Shown: positions 16,186 to 26,050, counted from the first letter of the stretch. The stretch: DNA of 64,000 nucleotides from Spongiactinospora rosea (GCF_003315795.1 NZ_QMEY01000007.1:1-64000), one strand, 5' to 3'. Numbers and translations are program-made. Notes: a model not told the origin generated them from the letters alone.

Positions 16186-17288
16186 TCGAGCTGCCCGCCG
16201 GGGTCCGTGACATCGCCGAACGCCTGTCGCATGACCGTCCCGCCTACGTCTACGACCTGGCCGGGCTCGCCGCGCACGCCGCCGCGGTGCGCGAGGCGAT
16301 GGCCGGGGTCGAGCTGTACTACGCGGTCAAGGCCAACCCCGACGCCGAGATCCTGCGCGCCCTGACCCCGTTCGTGGACGGCTTCGAGGTCTCTTCCGGC
16401 GGCGAGCTGGCCCATGTGCGCGCGACCGCACCGGGGGTGCCGGTGGCGTTCGGCGGGCCCGGCAAGACCGTGGCGGAGCTGTCGGAGGCGGCGGGGGTGG
16501 CCCGGCTGCACGTCGAGAGCCCGGTCGAGCTGCGCCGCCTGATCGCGCTCGGCGACGGGCCGGTGGACATCCTGTTGCGGCTCAACCTGGACGTTCCGGT
16601 GGCGGGCGCGGCGCTGACGATGGGCGGCGGGGCGACGCCGTTCGGGATGGACGACGACGGGCTGCGCGAGTGCCTGCAACTGATCGAGGGCGAGCCGTGC
16701 GTACGTCTGTGCGGCGTACAGGCCCACCTGGCCAGCGGTCTCGGCGCCCCCGAGCTCCTCGGCCTGGCCCGCGCCGTGCTCGGGCGCGCCCGCGAGCTCG
16801 GCCGCCCCGAGATCAACCTGGGTGGCGGCACGGCCGTCTCCTACACCGACCCCGCAGCCCGCTTCGACTGGGCCGCCTACGGCGCGGGCCTGCGCGACCT
16901 GCGCCAGGAGGGCGAGACCCTGCGCATCGAGCCGGGCCGGGCCGTCACCGCCTACTGCGGCTGGTACCTGACCCGCGTGCTCGACGTGAAACGCGTCCAC
17001 GGACGGCGCTTCGCCATCGTCACCGGCGGCACCCACCACCTGCGCACCCCCGTCACCAAGGGCCACGACCAGCCCTTCGTCACCCTCCCGGGCGACCGCC
17101 CCGACCCCGAACCCACCACCATCGCCGGCCGCCTCTGCACCCCGAAGGACGTCTTCGCCCGCGATGTCCCGGCCGCCCTGGCCCCTGGAGACGTGGTGGC
17201 GTTCGCGATGGCAGGGGCATACGCATGGAACATCTCCCATTACGACTTCCTGATGCACGAGAGGCCAGAGTTCCACTACGTTACGTGA
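16182..17288 (+). CDS. PLP-dependent fold-III decarboxylase (PvsE/SbnH-like)
   Basis: 368 residues. The PLP lysine is Lys50 in YYAVKANPDAE; the glycine-rich phosphate site is INLGGGTAVSY; EPGRAVTAYCGWYLTRV and the catalytic-Cys motif GRLCTPKD follow. The C-terminus MAGAYAWNISHYDFLMH resembles siderophore decarboxylases SbnH and PvsE rather than LysA. Such enzymes decarboxylate an amino acid or its citryl adduct to give the amine/ethanolamine part of the molecule. It is the last gene of the four-gene operon; no exporter or uptake gene follows. Confidence 0.88.
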   Translation: MIELPAGVRDIAERLSHDRPAYVYDLAGLAAHAAAVREAMAGVELYYAVKANPDAEILRALTPFVDGFEVSSGGELAHVRATAPGVPVAFGGPGKTVAELSEAAGVARLHVESPVELRRLIALGDGPVDILLRLNLDVPVAGAALTMGGGATPFGMDDDGLRECLQLIEGEPCVRLCGVQAHLASGLGAPELLGLARAVLGRARELGRPEINLGGGTAVSYTDPAARFDWAAYGAGLRDLRQEGETLRIEPGRAVTAYCGWYLTRVLDVKRVHGRRFAIVTGGTHHLRTPVTKGHDQPFVTLPGDRPDPEPTTIAGRLCTPKDVFARDVPAALAPGDVVAFAMAGAYAWNISHYDFLMHERPEFHYVT

Positions 17289-17345
17289 CGAAGCGGTAAA
17301 GATTCGTTATCGTGAGCGGAGAAGGAGCCGAAAGGTGGAACCGTC

Positions 17346-18053
17346 ATGCTCATGGCACTCTCCCGTGACCGCCTTCTTGAGGCCGGGCCGATCGACACCC
17401 TGTGCCAGCACATCAACGACCTTGGCTTCAAGGCCGAGATCGTGCGCGGGAGCGTCGTCGTGAGCCCGATGACCACAAGGCTCCACTCCCGGGTGGTGCA
17501 CAGGCTCACCAAGGCGCTCTCCCCGCTCGTCCTTCAGCACGAGTGGGAGCTTCATCAGACCGTCGCCGTGCGGATTCCGCCGGAGCGAGGTGACATGCGG
17601 CTGCCCGATCTGCTGGTGATGCCCTCCGACGACGAACTCGGCGAGGGGCAGGTCGATGGAGCCGCATGCCTGCTGGCCGCAGAGGTCTGCTCACCCGGCA
17701 CGCGTGATGTTGACTACAGGGACAAACCCCACGAATACGCCCGGGTCGGCATCCCGCTCTATCTCATCCTCGACCCCCTGATCGAGCCGCCCAGCTCGAC
17801 CTTGATGAGCGAGCCCGGCAACGGCTACTACGAGAAGGTCACCGTCGTCGAGGCCGGGAAGCCGCTCGCACTGCCCCCGCCCTTCGGGATCACGATCGAC
17901 ACCGGGGTGTTGTTCGGGTCAGTCGGGGAGAAGGGGGATGTTCTCGATGAGGGCGGTGAGGTCGCGGGTGTCCAGGAGGTCGACCGGGCGGACGGTCTCG
18001 TTCGCGCGGACGTAGTGGAAGGCGGCGCTGACCCGGCTGAGGGCCGCGCCTGA
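17346..18053 (+). CDS. Uma2-family (DUF820) putative restriction-fold protein, C-terminus extended
   Basis: The ATG at 17346 follows AAAGGTGG at 7 nt. The core matches the Uma2/DUF820 PD-(D/E)xK fold common in actinomycetes: VVSPMTTRLHSRVVHRL, MRLPDLLVMPSDD (the acidic PDL), ACLLAAEVCSPGTRDVDYRDKPHEYARVGIPLYLILD. Its activity is not established for most members. The family normally ends near LPPPFGITIDTGVLF (about 17915), but the frame runs another 45 residues antisense to the last codons of adnB, a 135-bp convergent overlap. Loss of the original stop is likely. Confidence 0.7.
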   Translation: MLMALSRDRLLEAGPIDTLCQHINDLGFKAEIVRGSVVVSPMTTRLHSRVVHRLTKALSPLVLQHEWELHQTVAVRIPPERGDMRLPDLLVMPSDDELGEGQVDGAACLLAAEVCSPGTRDVDYRDKPHEYARVGIPLYLILDPLIEPPSSTLMSEPGNGYYEKVTVVEAGKPLALPPPFGITIDTGVLFGSVGEKGDVLDEGGEVAGVQEVDRADGLVRADVVEGGADPAEGRA

Positions 18054-21000
18054 GAGTTGGGCCCAGGCCAGGCGGTAGGCGGCGAGCTGGACGGCGGCGG
18101 CGTGGGCGGCCTTGCCGTGCGGGCGTTCGCCGGTCTTCCAGTCCACGACCTCGTAACCGCCGCCCGGGGTGCGGAACACGGCGTCCATCCGGCCGCGGAC
18201 CAGCCGGTCGGCGATCATCATCTCGAACGGCACCTCGAAGTCCAGCGGACGCCGGGCGGCCCACTCGCTCTCCTCGAAGCGCTCGCGCAGCTCGGCCAGC
18301 GCCAGATCGGCCTCTGCCGGGTCGTCGGCCGCGCCCGGGAGGTCCAGCTCCGAAAGCAGCCCCTGCTGCCCCCAGCGGCTCTCCAGCCAGTGGTGGAACG
18401 CGGTGCCCCGGCGGGCCAGCGGCGCGGGGCGTACCGGCATCGGGCGGCGGATGCGGCGGGCCAGCTCCTTCGGGTCTTCGGCCAGGGTGACCAGGGAGGA
18501 GACGGTCAGGCGCTCGGGCAGCTCCACCGTGCTCGGCGGACGGCGGCGCAGCCGTTCGCGCTCCAGCATCAGCAGCTCCGTGTCGCGCTCCCAGGCCCGC
18601 ATCCGCTCGCGGTCGCGGTCGCGCACCCCGTCGGCGGAGATCTCCTCGGGCGGCCCGGACAGCGCGGCCTCCACATAGCTCGCCCCGTCCAGCATCGCGA
18701 CGTACCGGACTCCGTCGGGGGTGACCGGCCACACGGCCTCGGCGGGCTCGGCCAGCAGCGGGTTCTCCGCCCCCTCCTCGACCTCGGCCGCCCAGCGGGC
18801 CACCCGGCCGCAGGTGTCGCGGACCTCCACCAGGAAATCGGACGGCTGGAGCGGCTTGGACCCGCTGCCCCAGCGGTATCCCGAGGCGATCAGCAGGTAG
18901 TGGGCGCGGGTGACGGCCACGTACGCGAGCCGGCGTTCTTCCATCAGGTCGCGCTCGCGGCACGCGTCGTCGAAGGCGGCCAGGTCGTCCTTGTGCAGCC
19001 CGGCCAGCCTGGGCAGGTCGCCGACGTCGCCGCGCAGCGGGTAGGGCAGTTTGCGGGGGTTCTCCGTCCAGCGGGGGGTGGTGACCGGTTTGGCGGGGAA
19101 GATCGTGCCGGTGGTGAGCGTGCCGCCCTTGCTGTGCAACTGCGACATGCCGGGCACCACGACCACCGGCCACTCCAGGCCCTTGGAGGCGTGGATGGTC
19201 ATCAGCTTGACGCTGTTGCTGTCGCCGACCCGCCCGGCGTCCAGGCCGTTCTCCTCCTCGTCGGCGGCCTTGAGGTAGGCCAGGAACGCCCCCAGCGTGG
19301 GATCTTCGGCGTCGCCCGCGAACCGGGCCGCGGCGTCGATGAAGGCGTCCAGGTCGGCGCGGGCGGCGAAGGCGCTCGCCGTACCGGACCTCGCGGCCAC
19401 CTCGACATCGAGGCCCGTCCGGCGCTCGACCTCGCCGACCAGGTCGGGCAGCGGCTGCCCGGCGTGCGCGCGCAGCGTGCGCAGTTCGGCGGCGAACGCC
19501 AGCAGCCGCACCCGCGCCAGCGGCGAGAACCGCTGTTGCCACTCCTCCCGGTCGGGCAGCTCATCGAGGGCGTCCACCAGGCTGCCACGCTCTTCGGCCA
19601 GCTCGGCGACCACCTGGTCGAGCGGGTCGTCGGGCCGGGCGGCGAACTCCTGCGTCTCGCGGTTCAGGTCGCGCGCGAGGTCGCCGAGCACCTTGAGGTC
19701 GGCGGGCCCGACCCGCCAGCGCGGGCCGCCGAGCAGGCGTACCAGCGCGTCGCCCGCCGTGGGGTCGTACAGGACGCGCAGCGTCGCCACGATGTCGGCC
19801 ACCTCGGGCACGGCCAGCAGGCCGCCCAGGCCGACGACCTCGACGGGGATGCCGCGTTCGGCGAGCGCCCGGCGCAGCGCCGGGAACTGCGACCGCTTGC
19901 GGGCCAGGATCGCCACGTCGCCCGGCTGCACGCACTGCTGGCCGCCCCAGGCGCTGGGCTTGGCCTTGTCGCGTTCGCCCTCGCCCCACGGCAGGCCGTC
20001 GGGGGCGGACTCCTGGCCGAGCACCCCGGCCACGCCCTCGGCGATCCAGCGGGCCTCGTCCTCGGCGGTCTCGTGGAAGGCGGCCAGCACCCGGCCGCGT
20101 TCGGTGCGGTTGCCGCCGGGCACCAAGACCGGCACCTCGCGGGCCTCGATGCGCAGCGGGAGCTGCACCCGGGCCGCCACATCGAGGATCTTGTCTCCGT
20201 TGCGGAAGCTGACCGACAGCCTGCTGACCCGCGACTCGTCGCCCACCGCCGTCGGGAAGTCGCGGGAGAAGCGGGTCAGGTTGCCCGCCGACGCGCCGCG
20301 CCAGCCGTAGATGGACTGGCAGGGGTCGCCCACCGCGGTCACCGGGTGGCCGCCGCCGAACAGCGAGCGCAGCAGCACGAGCTGGGCGTGGCTGGTGTCC
20401 TGGTACTCGTCCAGCAGCACCACGCCGAACCGGTCGCGCTCGATCGCGCCGACCTCCGGGTGGTTGACCGCGATCCGGGCGGCCAGCGCCATCTGGTCGC
20501 CGTAGTCGATGACCTCGCGCTCGCGCTTCATCCGCTGGTACGCCTCGACCATGGGCAGCAGTTGCTCCCTGGCCCGCTGGGTGAGCAGCGGCCTGCGCTG
20601 GGCGAGGGTGGGCGAGCCGGGCACCTCCTCCAGCTTGCCGGCGAGCCAGGTGCCGAGGTCGCGGACGTCCTTGGGGTCGCGCAGGTGCTCGGCCATCTCC
20701 CCGGCCAGCTCCAGGACCGCGCGGGTGACCGTGGCCGGGCCCCACTCGATCTGCTCCATCGGCCCGTCGTACAGGGCGACCGCGCGGCTGGCCATCTGCC
20801 AGGACACCGCGGGCGGCACCAGCCGCATGGTCGGCTCCAGGGCCTCGCGCAGCGCGTGGTCGGTGACCAGCCGGGCCGCGTAGGAGTGGTAGGTGGAGAC
20901 GGTGGGCTCGTCGTCCAGCATCTCGGGGGTGATCAGCTTGGCCTCGGCCAGGCCGGTGAGCCGCTTGCGCACGCGTACGGCCAGCTCGGCGGCGGCCTTG

Positions 21001-21209
21001 CGGGTGAAGGTCAGGCCGAGCACGCGTTCGGGCTTGACCAGGCCGTTGGCCACCAGCCAGACGACCCGCCCGGCCATCGTCTCGCTCTTGCCCGAACCGG
21101 CGCCCGCCATCACCACCATCGGCTCCAGCGGGGCCTCGATGACCTCGGCCTGCTCGGGGGTGGGCGGCGGGATCTCCAGCTTGGCGGCGAGGTCGGCGGA
21201 GGTCAGCAC
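17919..21209 (-). CDS. adnB: Helicase-nuclease subunit AdnB
   Basis: 1096 residues from a GTG at 21209 that overlaps the end of adnA by 7 bp (GTGCTGA). It has an N-terminal UvrD-like motor (Walker A GAGSGKS at 36-42; VVLLDEYQDTSHAQ; GDPCQSIYGWRGAS) and a C-terminal RecB-family nuclease with AFHHWLESRWG, GRMDAVFRTPGGGYEVVDWKTGE (the Asp...DxK catalytic set). With AdnA it forms the actinobacterial end-resecting motor-nuclease that replaces RecBCD/AddAB. Length and tandem order fit mycobacterial AdnB (about 1100 residues). Confidence 0.92.
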   Translation of the reverse strand: MLTSADLAAKLEIPPPTPEQAEVIEAPLEPMVVMAGAGSGKSETMAGRVVWLVANGLVKPERVLGLTFTRKAAAELAVRVRKRLTGLAEAKLITPEMLDDEPTVSTYHSYAARLVTDHALREALEPTMRLVPPAVSWQMASRAVALYDGPMEQIEWGPATVTRAVLELAGEMAEHLRDPKDVRDLGTWLAGKLEEVPGSPTLAQRRPLLTQRAREQLLPMVEAYQRMKREREVIDYGDQMALAARIAVNHPEVGAIERDRFGVVLLDEYQDTSHAQLVLLRSLFGGGHPVTAVGDPCQSIYGWRGASAGNLTRFSRDFPTAVGDESRVSRLSVSFRNGDKILDVAARVQLPLRIEAREVPVLVPGGNRTERGRVLAAFHETAEDEARWIAEGVAGVLGQESAPDGLPWGEGERDKAKPSAWGGQQCVQPGDVAILARKRSQFPALRRALAERGIPVEVVGLGGLLAVPEVADIVATLRVLYDPTAGDALVRLLGGPRWRVGPADLKVLGDLARDLNRETQEFAARPDDPLDQVVAELAEERGSLVDALDELPDREEWQQRFSPLARVRLLAFAAELRTLRAHAGQPLPDLVGEVERRTGLDVEVAARSGTASAFAARADLDAFIDAAARFAGDAEDPTLGAFLAYLKAADEEENGLDAGRVGDSNSVKLMTIHASKGLEWPVVVVPGMSQLHSKGGTLTTGTIFPAKPVTTPRWTENPRKLPYPLRGDVGDLPRLAGLHKDDLAAFDDACRERDLMEERRLAYVAVTRAHYLLIASGYRWGSGSKPLQPSDFLVEVRDTCGRVARWAAEVEEGAENPLLAEPAEAVWPVTPDGVRYVAMLDGASYVEAALSGPPEEISADGVRDRDRERMRAWERDTELLMLERERLRRRPPSTVELPERLTVSSLVTLAEDPKELARRIRRPMPVRPAPLARRGTAFHHWLESRWGQQGLLSELDLPGAADDPAEADLALAELRERFEESEWAARRPLDFEVPFEMMIADRLVRGRMDAVFRTPGGGYEVVDWKTGERPHGKAAHAAAVQLAAYRLAWAQLSGAALSRVSAAFHYVRANETVRPVDLLDTRDLTALIENIPLLPD

Positions 21210-24200
21210 ACCTGGCCCCCGTCGTCGCTGACCGGGCAGCTCGACCGCACCGCGCACGTGCGGCAGCCGTCGTTGACGGTGGCCTGGAAGAACGGGCTGG
21301 ACATGCCGGTGGCCACGGTGTCGACCATGTCCTTGGCCCACTCCGGATCGTCGTCGTCGGCCAGCGCGCGCTGCCGCTGCTCCCTGGCGTCCTTGCCCGC
21401 GGCCTTGCCGACCTGCACCAGCGCGGCCCCGCCCGGCTCGATCATGCCGTGCCTGCGGAACGCGCCGAGCAGCGCGGCGAGCTGGTAGACCCCGAGCTGG
21501 GGGTGCCGGTCGAGGTCGCCCTCCGACGGCTTGCTGCCGCCGGTCTTGATGTCGATGATCACCGCGCGGCCCTCGCCGTCGCGCTCGACCCGATCGACGC
21601 GGCCCCTGATCTCGATGCCGTCGCCGACCATGGCGGTGAACGCCTCCTCGGTGGAGACCAGCTCGCGGGCGTTGTCCTCCTGCCAGCGGACGAACCTGCG
21701 GATCATCTGCTCGGCGACCTCGCGCTGTTTGCGGTTGAACCACTTGCCGCCGAAGTCCAGCTCCGTCCAGATGGCGTCGAGCCGTTTGCCCAGGGTCTCC
21801 TCGCCGGGGCCGCCGTCCGCGGCCAGCACGGCGAGGGCGTGGATGATCGTGCCGAGCCCCTGGGCGGCGGTCGTGCCGGACGCCCCGACCGCGGTCTCCA
21901 GCAGCCAGCGCAGCCCGCACTTGCTGAAGCTCTCCACCGCCGACGGGGAGATCCGCACGATGTCGTCGGGCCAGCCGAGCGGGCGGTCGTCGGTGATCGG
22001 GGTCAGGCCGTACCACTCGTCGGGGTGCGCCCCGGCGATGCCCGCCTCGGCGAGCCTGGCCAGGTGGCGGGCCGCCGTACGGCGCATCGCCTCGGGCCTG
22101 GTCGGGTCGCAGACGGCCTGGCGCAGGTCGGCGACCAGGGCGGGCATGCTGAGCCAGCGGGCCCGGTCGTCGACCCCGGCCTCCTCGACCGCGCCGGGCA
22201 GCAGCTCGGTCAGGAAGCGGGAGGGGCGCTCGTCGGTGTCCTCGCCGCCGACGGCGGTGACCACGAGCTTGCGCCTGGCCCTGGTCGCGGCCACGTAGAA
22301 CAGGCGGCGTTCTTCGGCCAGCAGCTTGGAGGCCAGCGTCGCGGCGGCGGCCTCGGTGGCGTCGAGCGCGGAGCCCCGCGACAGCTCCACCATGGTGTCG
22401 ATGCCCAGCATCGAGCCGCGCAGCCGCAGGTCGGGCCAGATGCCCTCCTGTACGCCCGCGACGACCACGACGTCCCACTCCAGGCCCTTGGCCCGGTGGG
22501 CGGTCAGGATGCGCACGGCGTCGCTCTCGGGCGCGTGCTCGGCCAGGCTGTCCCCGGCGATCTCCTGGGAGGCCAGGTCGTCCAGGAAGACCTGGACCCC
22601 GGCCTTGGGCAGCCGGTCCACGAACCGGGCGGCGTGGTCGAACAGCGCCACCACGGCGTCGAGGTCGCGGTCGGCCTGCGCGCCCCTGGGGCCGCCCGCC
22701 ATGGCGGCCTCCGTCCAGGTGCGGCCGAGCCCGCTGGCCTGCCACACCTCCCACAGGACCTCCTCGGCCGAACCGCGGCGGGCCACCGCGTCACGGGCGG
22801 CGACGACCAGCCGGGCCACCCGCGTGGCGGGGGCGGCGACGTGCGGCTCCACCCGGACCAGCTCGCTCGGGTCGGTCACGGCGGCCACCAGCAGCTCGCC
22901 GGAGGAACGCGCGACCAGCCCGGGATCGCCCAGTTCGGCGATGGCGGCGTGCTCGGCGATCCGCAGCGCGCGGCGCAACCGGCGCACCCCGATCATGTCG
23001 GTGCCGCCGACCGGGCCGGTCAGCAGCTCCTCGGCGACCGATTCGTCCAGGCTCTCCGGCCGGGTGGCGACCTTCAGCAACGTGATCAGCGGACGGACGC
23101 CCGGCTCGGCGGCCAGCGGCAGCTCGTCACTGGCCACCATGACCGGCACCCCGGCGGTGATCAGCGCCCGGCGCAGCAGCGGCATCTGCCGGATCGCCGA
23201 CCGGACCAGCACCGCCATCCGCGACCAGGGCACCCCGTCGAGCAGGTGGGCGCGGCGCAGCGTGTCGGCCACCACCGCGGCCTCCTGGCTGGCGCTGTCC
23301 GTCAGCAGGGCCTTGACCTCGCCCTCCACCTCGCCGTCGAGCTGGACCGGCACGAGGTCGCGGTGGTCGCGGGACGGGGACATCGGCAGCCGCTCGGTGA
23401 TCCGGCGGGAGGCGGCCAGGATGGCGGGGGGCATCCGGCGGCAGCCGCGCAGCGCGACGGTGGGGGCCTCTTGGCCGTCGCGGGTGCGGAACCGCTCGGG
23501 GAAGCGCAGGATGCCGTCCACGTCGGCGCCGCGGAAGCCGTAGATCGACTGGTCGGGGTCGCCGACGGCGATCAGGTCGCGGCCATCGCCCGCCAGGTGG
23601 CGCAGCAGGTGTTCCTGGGCGGGGTCGGTGTCCTGGTACTCGTCGACGAAGACGAGGTCGTAGGCGGCGCGCTCACGCTCGCGTACCGGGCCTTGGGCGA
23701 GCAGCCCGGCGGCGGCCCTGATCAGCTCGGCGTAGTCGAGGGCGGGGATGGGGTCGAGGTCGAACCTGCGCTGGTAGCGCAGCGCGAACCGGCCCGCCGC
23801 CGACCAGTCGGGACGGCCGTGCAGCCGGCCCAGCTCGATCAGGTCTTCGCCGTCGAGCCCGCGTTCGGCGGCGCGGGACAGGAAGTCGCCGACCTCCTCG
23901 GCGAAGCCGCGGGTCTTCAGCGCCTCGCGGACCGAGGACGGCCACGCCGTGCCGCCGTCCTCCAGCTCGCCGTGCAGCAGGCGGCGTACTTCCAGCAGGT
24001 GCTCGGGGCCGGTGAGCAGACGCGGCGGGTCGTCGCCGCGCTCGGCGGCCTCCTGGCGGAGCAGCGCGTAGGCGTAGCTGTGGAACGTGAGCGCGAGCGG
24101 CGTGCGCGTCGTGCGGCGCAGCCGGGCGGTGATCCGGTCGCGCAGCTCACCGGCGGCCTTGCGGCTGAACGTGAGCACCAGCACCCGCTCGGGGTCGAGC

Positions 24201-24388
24201 CCGCGCCGTTCGACCCGCTGCACGACGGTCTCCACGATGGTGGTCGTCTTGCCGGTGCCGGGTCCTGCGAGGACCAGCAGCGGCCCGCCGGGGTGGTCCA
24301 CCACGGCACGCTGGTTGTCGTCCAGCACGGGAGGCGGCGCCTGCCCCCGTGTTCCGCCGCGTACCAATCGCCAGGTCTGACCACTCAC
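21203..24388 (-). CDS. adnA: Helicase-nuclease subunit AdnA
   Basis: 1061 residues. Walker A is in LAGPGTGKTTT (about 40-50), motif II in LVFVDEYQDTDPAQ, and GDPDQSIYGFRGADV follows. The C-terminal nuclease has GRVDRVERDGEGRAVIIDIKTG with Asp and Lys near 946-948. A Cys in FSKCGLRWLL and a terminal CxxC-x5-C (about 1042-1051) would hold an Fe-S cluster, as in AddB/Cas4-type nucleases. It makes the double-strand-break resection heterodimer with AdnB, translated from an overlapping start. Confidence 0.92.
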   Translation of the reverse strand: MSGQTWRLVRGGTRGQAPPPVLDDNQRAVVDHPGGPLLVLAGPGTGKTTTIVETVVQRVERRGLDPERVLVLTFSRKAAGELRDRITARLRRTTRTPLALTFHSYAYALLRQEAAERGDDPPRLLTGPEHLLEVRRLLHGELEDGGTAWPSSVREALKTRGFAEEVGDFLSRAAERGLDGEDLIELGRLHGRPDWSAAGRFALRYQRRFDLDPIPALDYAELIRAAAGLLAQGPVRERERAAYDLVFVDEYQDTDPAQEHLLRHLAGDGRDLIAVGDPDQSIYGFRGADVDGILRFPERFRTRDGQEAPTVALRGCRRMPPAILAASRRITERLPMSPSRDHRDLVPVQLDGEVEGEVKALLTDSASQEAAVVADTLRRAHLLDGVPWSRMAVLVRSAIRQMPLLRRALITAGVPVMVASDELPLAAEPGVRPLITLLKVATRPESLDESVAEELLTGPVGGTDMIGVRRLRRALRIAEHAAIAELGDPGLVARSSGELLVAAVTDPSELVRVEPHVAAPATRVARLVVAARDAVARRGSAEEVLWEVWQASGLGRTWTEAAMAGGPRGAQADRDLDAVVALFDHAARFVDRLPKAGVQVFLDDLASQEIAGDSLAEHAPESDAVRILTAHRAKGLEWDVVVVAGVQEGIWPDLRLRGSMLGIDTMVELSRGSALDATEAAAATLASKLLAEERRLFYVAATRARRKLVVTAVGGEDTDERPSRFLTELLPGAVEEAGVDDRARWLSMPALVADLRQAVCDPTRPEAMRRTAARHLARLAEAGIAGAHPDEWYGLTPITDDRPLGWPDDIVRISPSAVESFSKCGLRWLLETAVGASGTTAAQGLGTIIHALAVLAADGGPGEETLGKRLDAIWTELDFGGKWFNRKQREVAEQMIRRFVRWQEDNARELVSTEEAFTAMVGDGIEIRGRVDRVERDGEGRAVIIDIKTGGSKPSEGDLDRHPQLGVYQLAALLGAFRRHGMIEPGGAALVQVGKAAGKDAREQRQRALADDDDPEWAKDMVDTVATGMSSPFFQATVNDGCRTCAVRSSCPVSDDGGQVC

Positions 24389-24499
24389 AACTCAGAATTC
24401 CATCAGACCCCAGGGACAGATCGCGCCCATCTTGCCGACTTCGGTCGAAGAAGCCACCGTAGTGGCTGCCCCGACCGGTGTGCGCGGCGACACGCCGCG

Positions 24500-26050
24500 C
24501 TAGCGCTTCCAGGGGATCTGCGGGGATTCGTGGTAGTTGAGACCCCAGCGCTTCCACTGCCCGGCCTGGGCGGCCAGGCGCGGCGCGAAGACGTCGAACG
24601 ACCTGCGCTCCTGCGGGGTCCAGGCGACCTCGGCGACGGCGGGGAGCCGGGGGAAGGCCAGGTAGGTGAGGTCGTCGAAGCCGCCCACCGTCTCGGTCCA
24701 CAGCGGGGCCTCCACGCCGAGCACGGCCGCCGCGCCGACGCCCTCGATCAGGGTCGCCGGATCCCATTCGTAGGAGTCGGCGACCTCGACCATGCCCGCC
24801 CAGTCCTGGCCGACGTGGGTCCAGGAGTCGTACTTCATGTCCAGGTAGACCCGCGAGGCCGGGGACATCACGACCTTGGCGCCCTGCCGTACGGCGTCGG
24901 CCACCACGCCCGGGTCCTCGTCGGCCTTCCAGTACTGGACGATCGTGCCCGGCAGCAGGCGGGCCCGCCCGGCCTCCTGCCAGACGGCCATCCGCTTGCC
25001 GGTGCCGCCGACGATCTCCTGCGCCCGTTCCATGAACCGGGTGTACTCTGGCTCGCTCAGCTCGCGCACCTCGTCGCCGCCGACGTGGATGTACCGGCCG
25101 GGCGTCAGGCGGGCCACCTCGGCGATGACCTCCGACACGAACCGGTCGGTCTGCGGGGAGCCCACGCACAGCGCGCTGAAGCCGACCTCGATCCCGGTGT
25201 AGGGGTCGCGCCGCCGTCCGTCGCAGTTCAGCTCCGCGTAGGAGGCCAGCGCCGCGTTGGTGTGGCCGGGCAGGTCGATCTCGGGGACGACGTCCACGAA
25301 CCGGGCGCGGGCGTACGCCACCAGGTCGCGGTAGTCGTCGGCGGTGTAGAAACCGCCCCGGCCGCCGCCGACCTGGCTCGCCGCGCCGATCTCGGTCAGC
25401 GCCGGCCACCCCTCGATGGCCAGCCGCCAGCCCTGGTCGTCGGTCAGGTGCAGGTGCAGCACGTTGAGCTTGTAGGCGGCCATCAGGTCGATGTACCGCT
25501 TGACCTCGGCGACCGGCAGGAAGTGCCGGGCGACGTCGAGCATCGCGCCGCGCCACGGGAAGCGCGGGCGGTCGGCGATCCGCACCGCCGGGACGCGCAC
25601 CGCCTCGCCGTCGGCCCGCTGCGGCAGTAGCTGGCGCAGGGTCTGCACGCCGTAGAAGAGCCCGGCCTCGGTCTGGGCGCGGATGACGATGCCGTCGTCG
25701 TCGACGGTCAGCTCGTAGCCCTCCGCGCCGGTGCCGGCCCCCAGGGCGAGCCGGATCTCACCGCCTGACCTGCGCTCCGGACGCCGCCCGGTGGCCTCCT
25801 CCACGGCGAAGGCCAGATGCCCGGCGACCCCGGCCGCCTCCGCGGGGACGCTGATCGCCGTCGCCGTGCCGAGCGTGAAGGCGCCCTCGCCCGTCACGAC
25901 CTCGGCGGGCAGCGGTACCAGAGCCGCGCCTCGAACCTGCACATCGCTGCCGCAACCGGTCATCGCACCCGCCCAAAAAAGACCTGCCACCAGCGCCACT
26001 CCGGGCCTCGGCCATCCCATGGACGTATTCGACCACCAACGGCCGTCCAT
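24500..26050 (-). CDS. GH20 beta-N-acetylhexosaminidase lipoprotein
   Basis: 516 residues (an ATG at 26020 may be the true start). The N-terminal segment GVALVAGLFWAGAMTGCGSD is a lipoprotein signal with Cys in the lipobox. A GH20b domain precedes the barrel: FPWRGAMLDVARHF, NVLHLHLTDDQGWRL, DVVPEIDLPGHTNAAL and the catalytic Asp-Glu pair in YIHVGGDEV. It removes terminal GlcNAc/GalNAc from chitin fragments or glycoconjugates by substrate-assisted catalysis, outside the membrane. It sits alone between adnA and the glycerophosphotransferase gene. Neither start has a good ribosome binding site. Confidence 0.88.
   Translation of the reverse strand: MDGRWWSNTSMGWPRPGVALVAGLFWAGAMTGCGSDVQVRGAALVPLPAEVVTGEGAFTLGTATAISVPAEAAGVAGHLAFAVEEATGRRPERRSGGEIRLALGAGTGAEGYELTVDDDGIVIRAQTEAGLFYGVQTLRQLLPQRADGEAVRVPAVRIADRPRFPWRGAMLDVARHFLPVAEVKRYIDLMAAYKLNVLHLHLTDDQGWRLAIEGWPALTEIGAASQVGGGRGGFYTADDYRDLVAYARARFVDVVPEIDLPGHTNAALASYAELNCDGRRRDPYTGIEVGFSALCVGSPQTDRFVSEVIAEVARLTPGRYIHVGGDEVRELSEPEYTRFMERAQEIVGGTGKRMAVWQEAGRARLLPGTIVQYWKADEDPGVVADAVRQGAKVVMSPASRVYLDMKYDSWTHVGQDWAGMVEVADSYEWDPATLIEGVGAAAVLGVEAPLWTETVGGFDDLTYLAFPRLPAVAEVAWTPQERRSFDVFAPRLAAQAGQWKRWGLNYHESPQIPWKR

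Noticed and set aside
16182..17288. Decarboxylase as diaminopimelate decarboxylase (LysA)
   Set aside because: It is the last gene of a translationally coupled siderophore operon and its C-terminal GAYAWNISHYDFLMH fits siderophore decarboxylases better.
21449..25630. 1393-codon plus-strand frame opposite adnA
   Set aside because: Complement of adnA and the GH20 gene; no recognisable domain.
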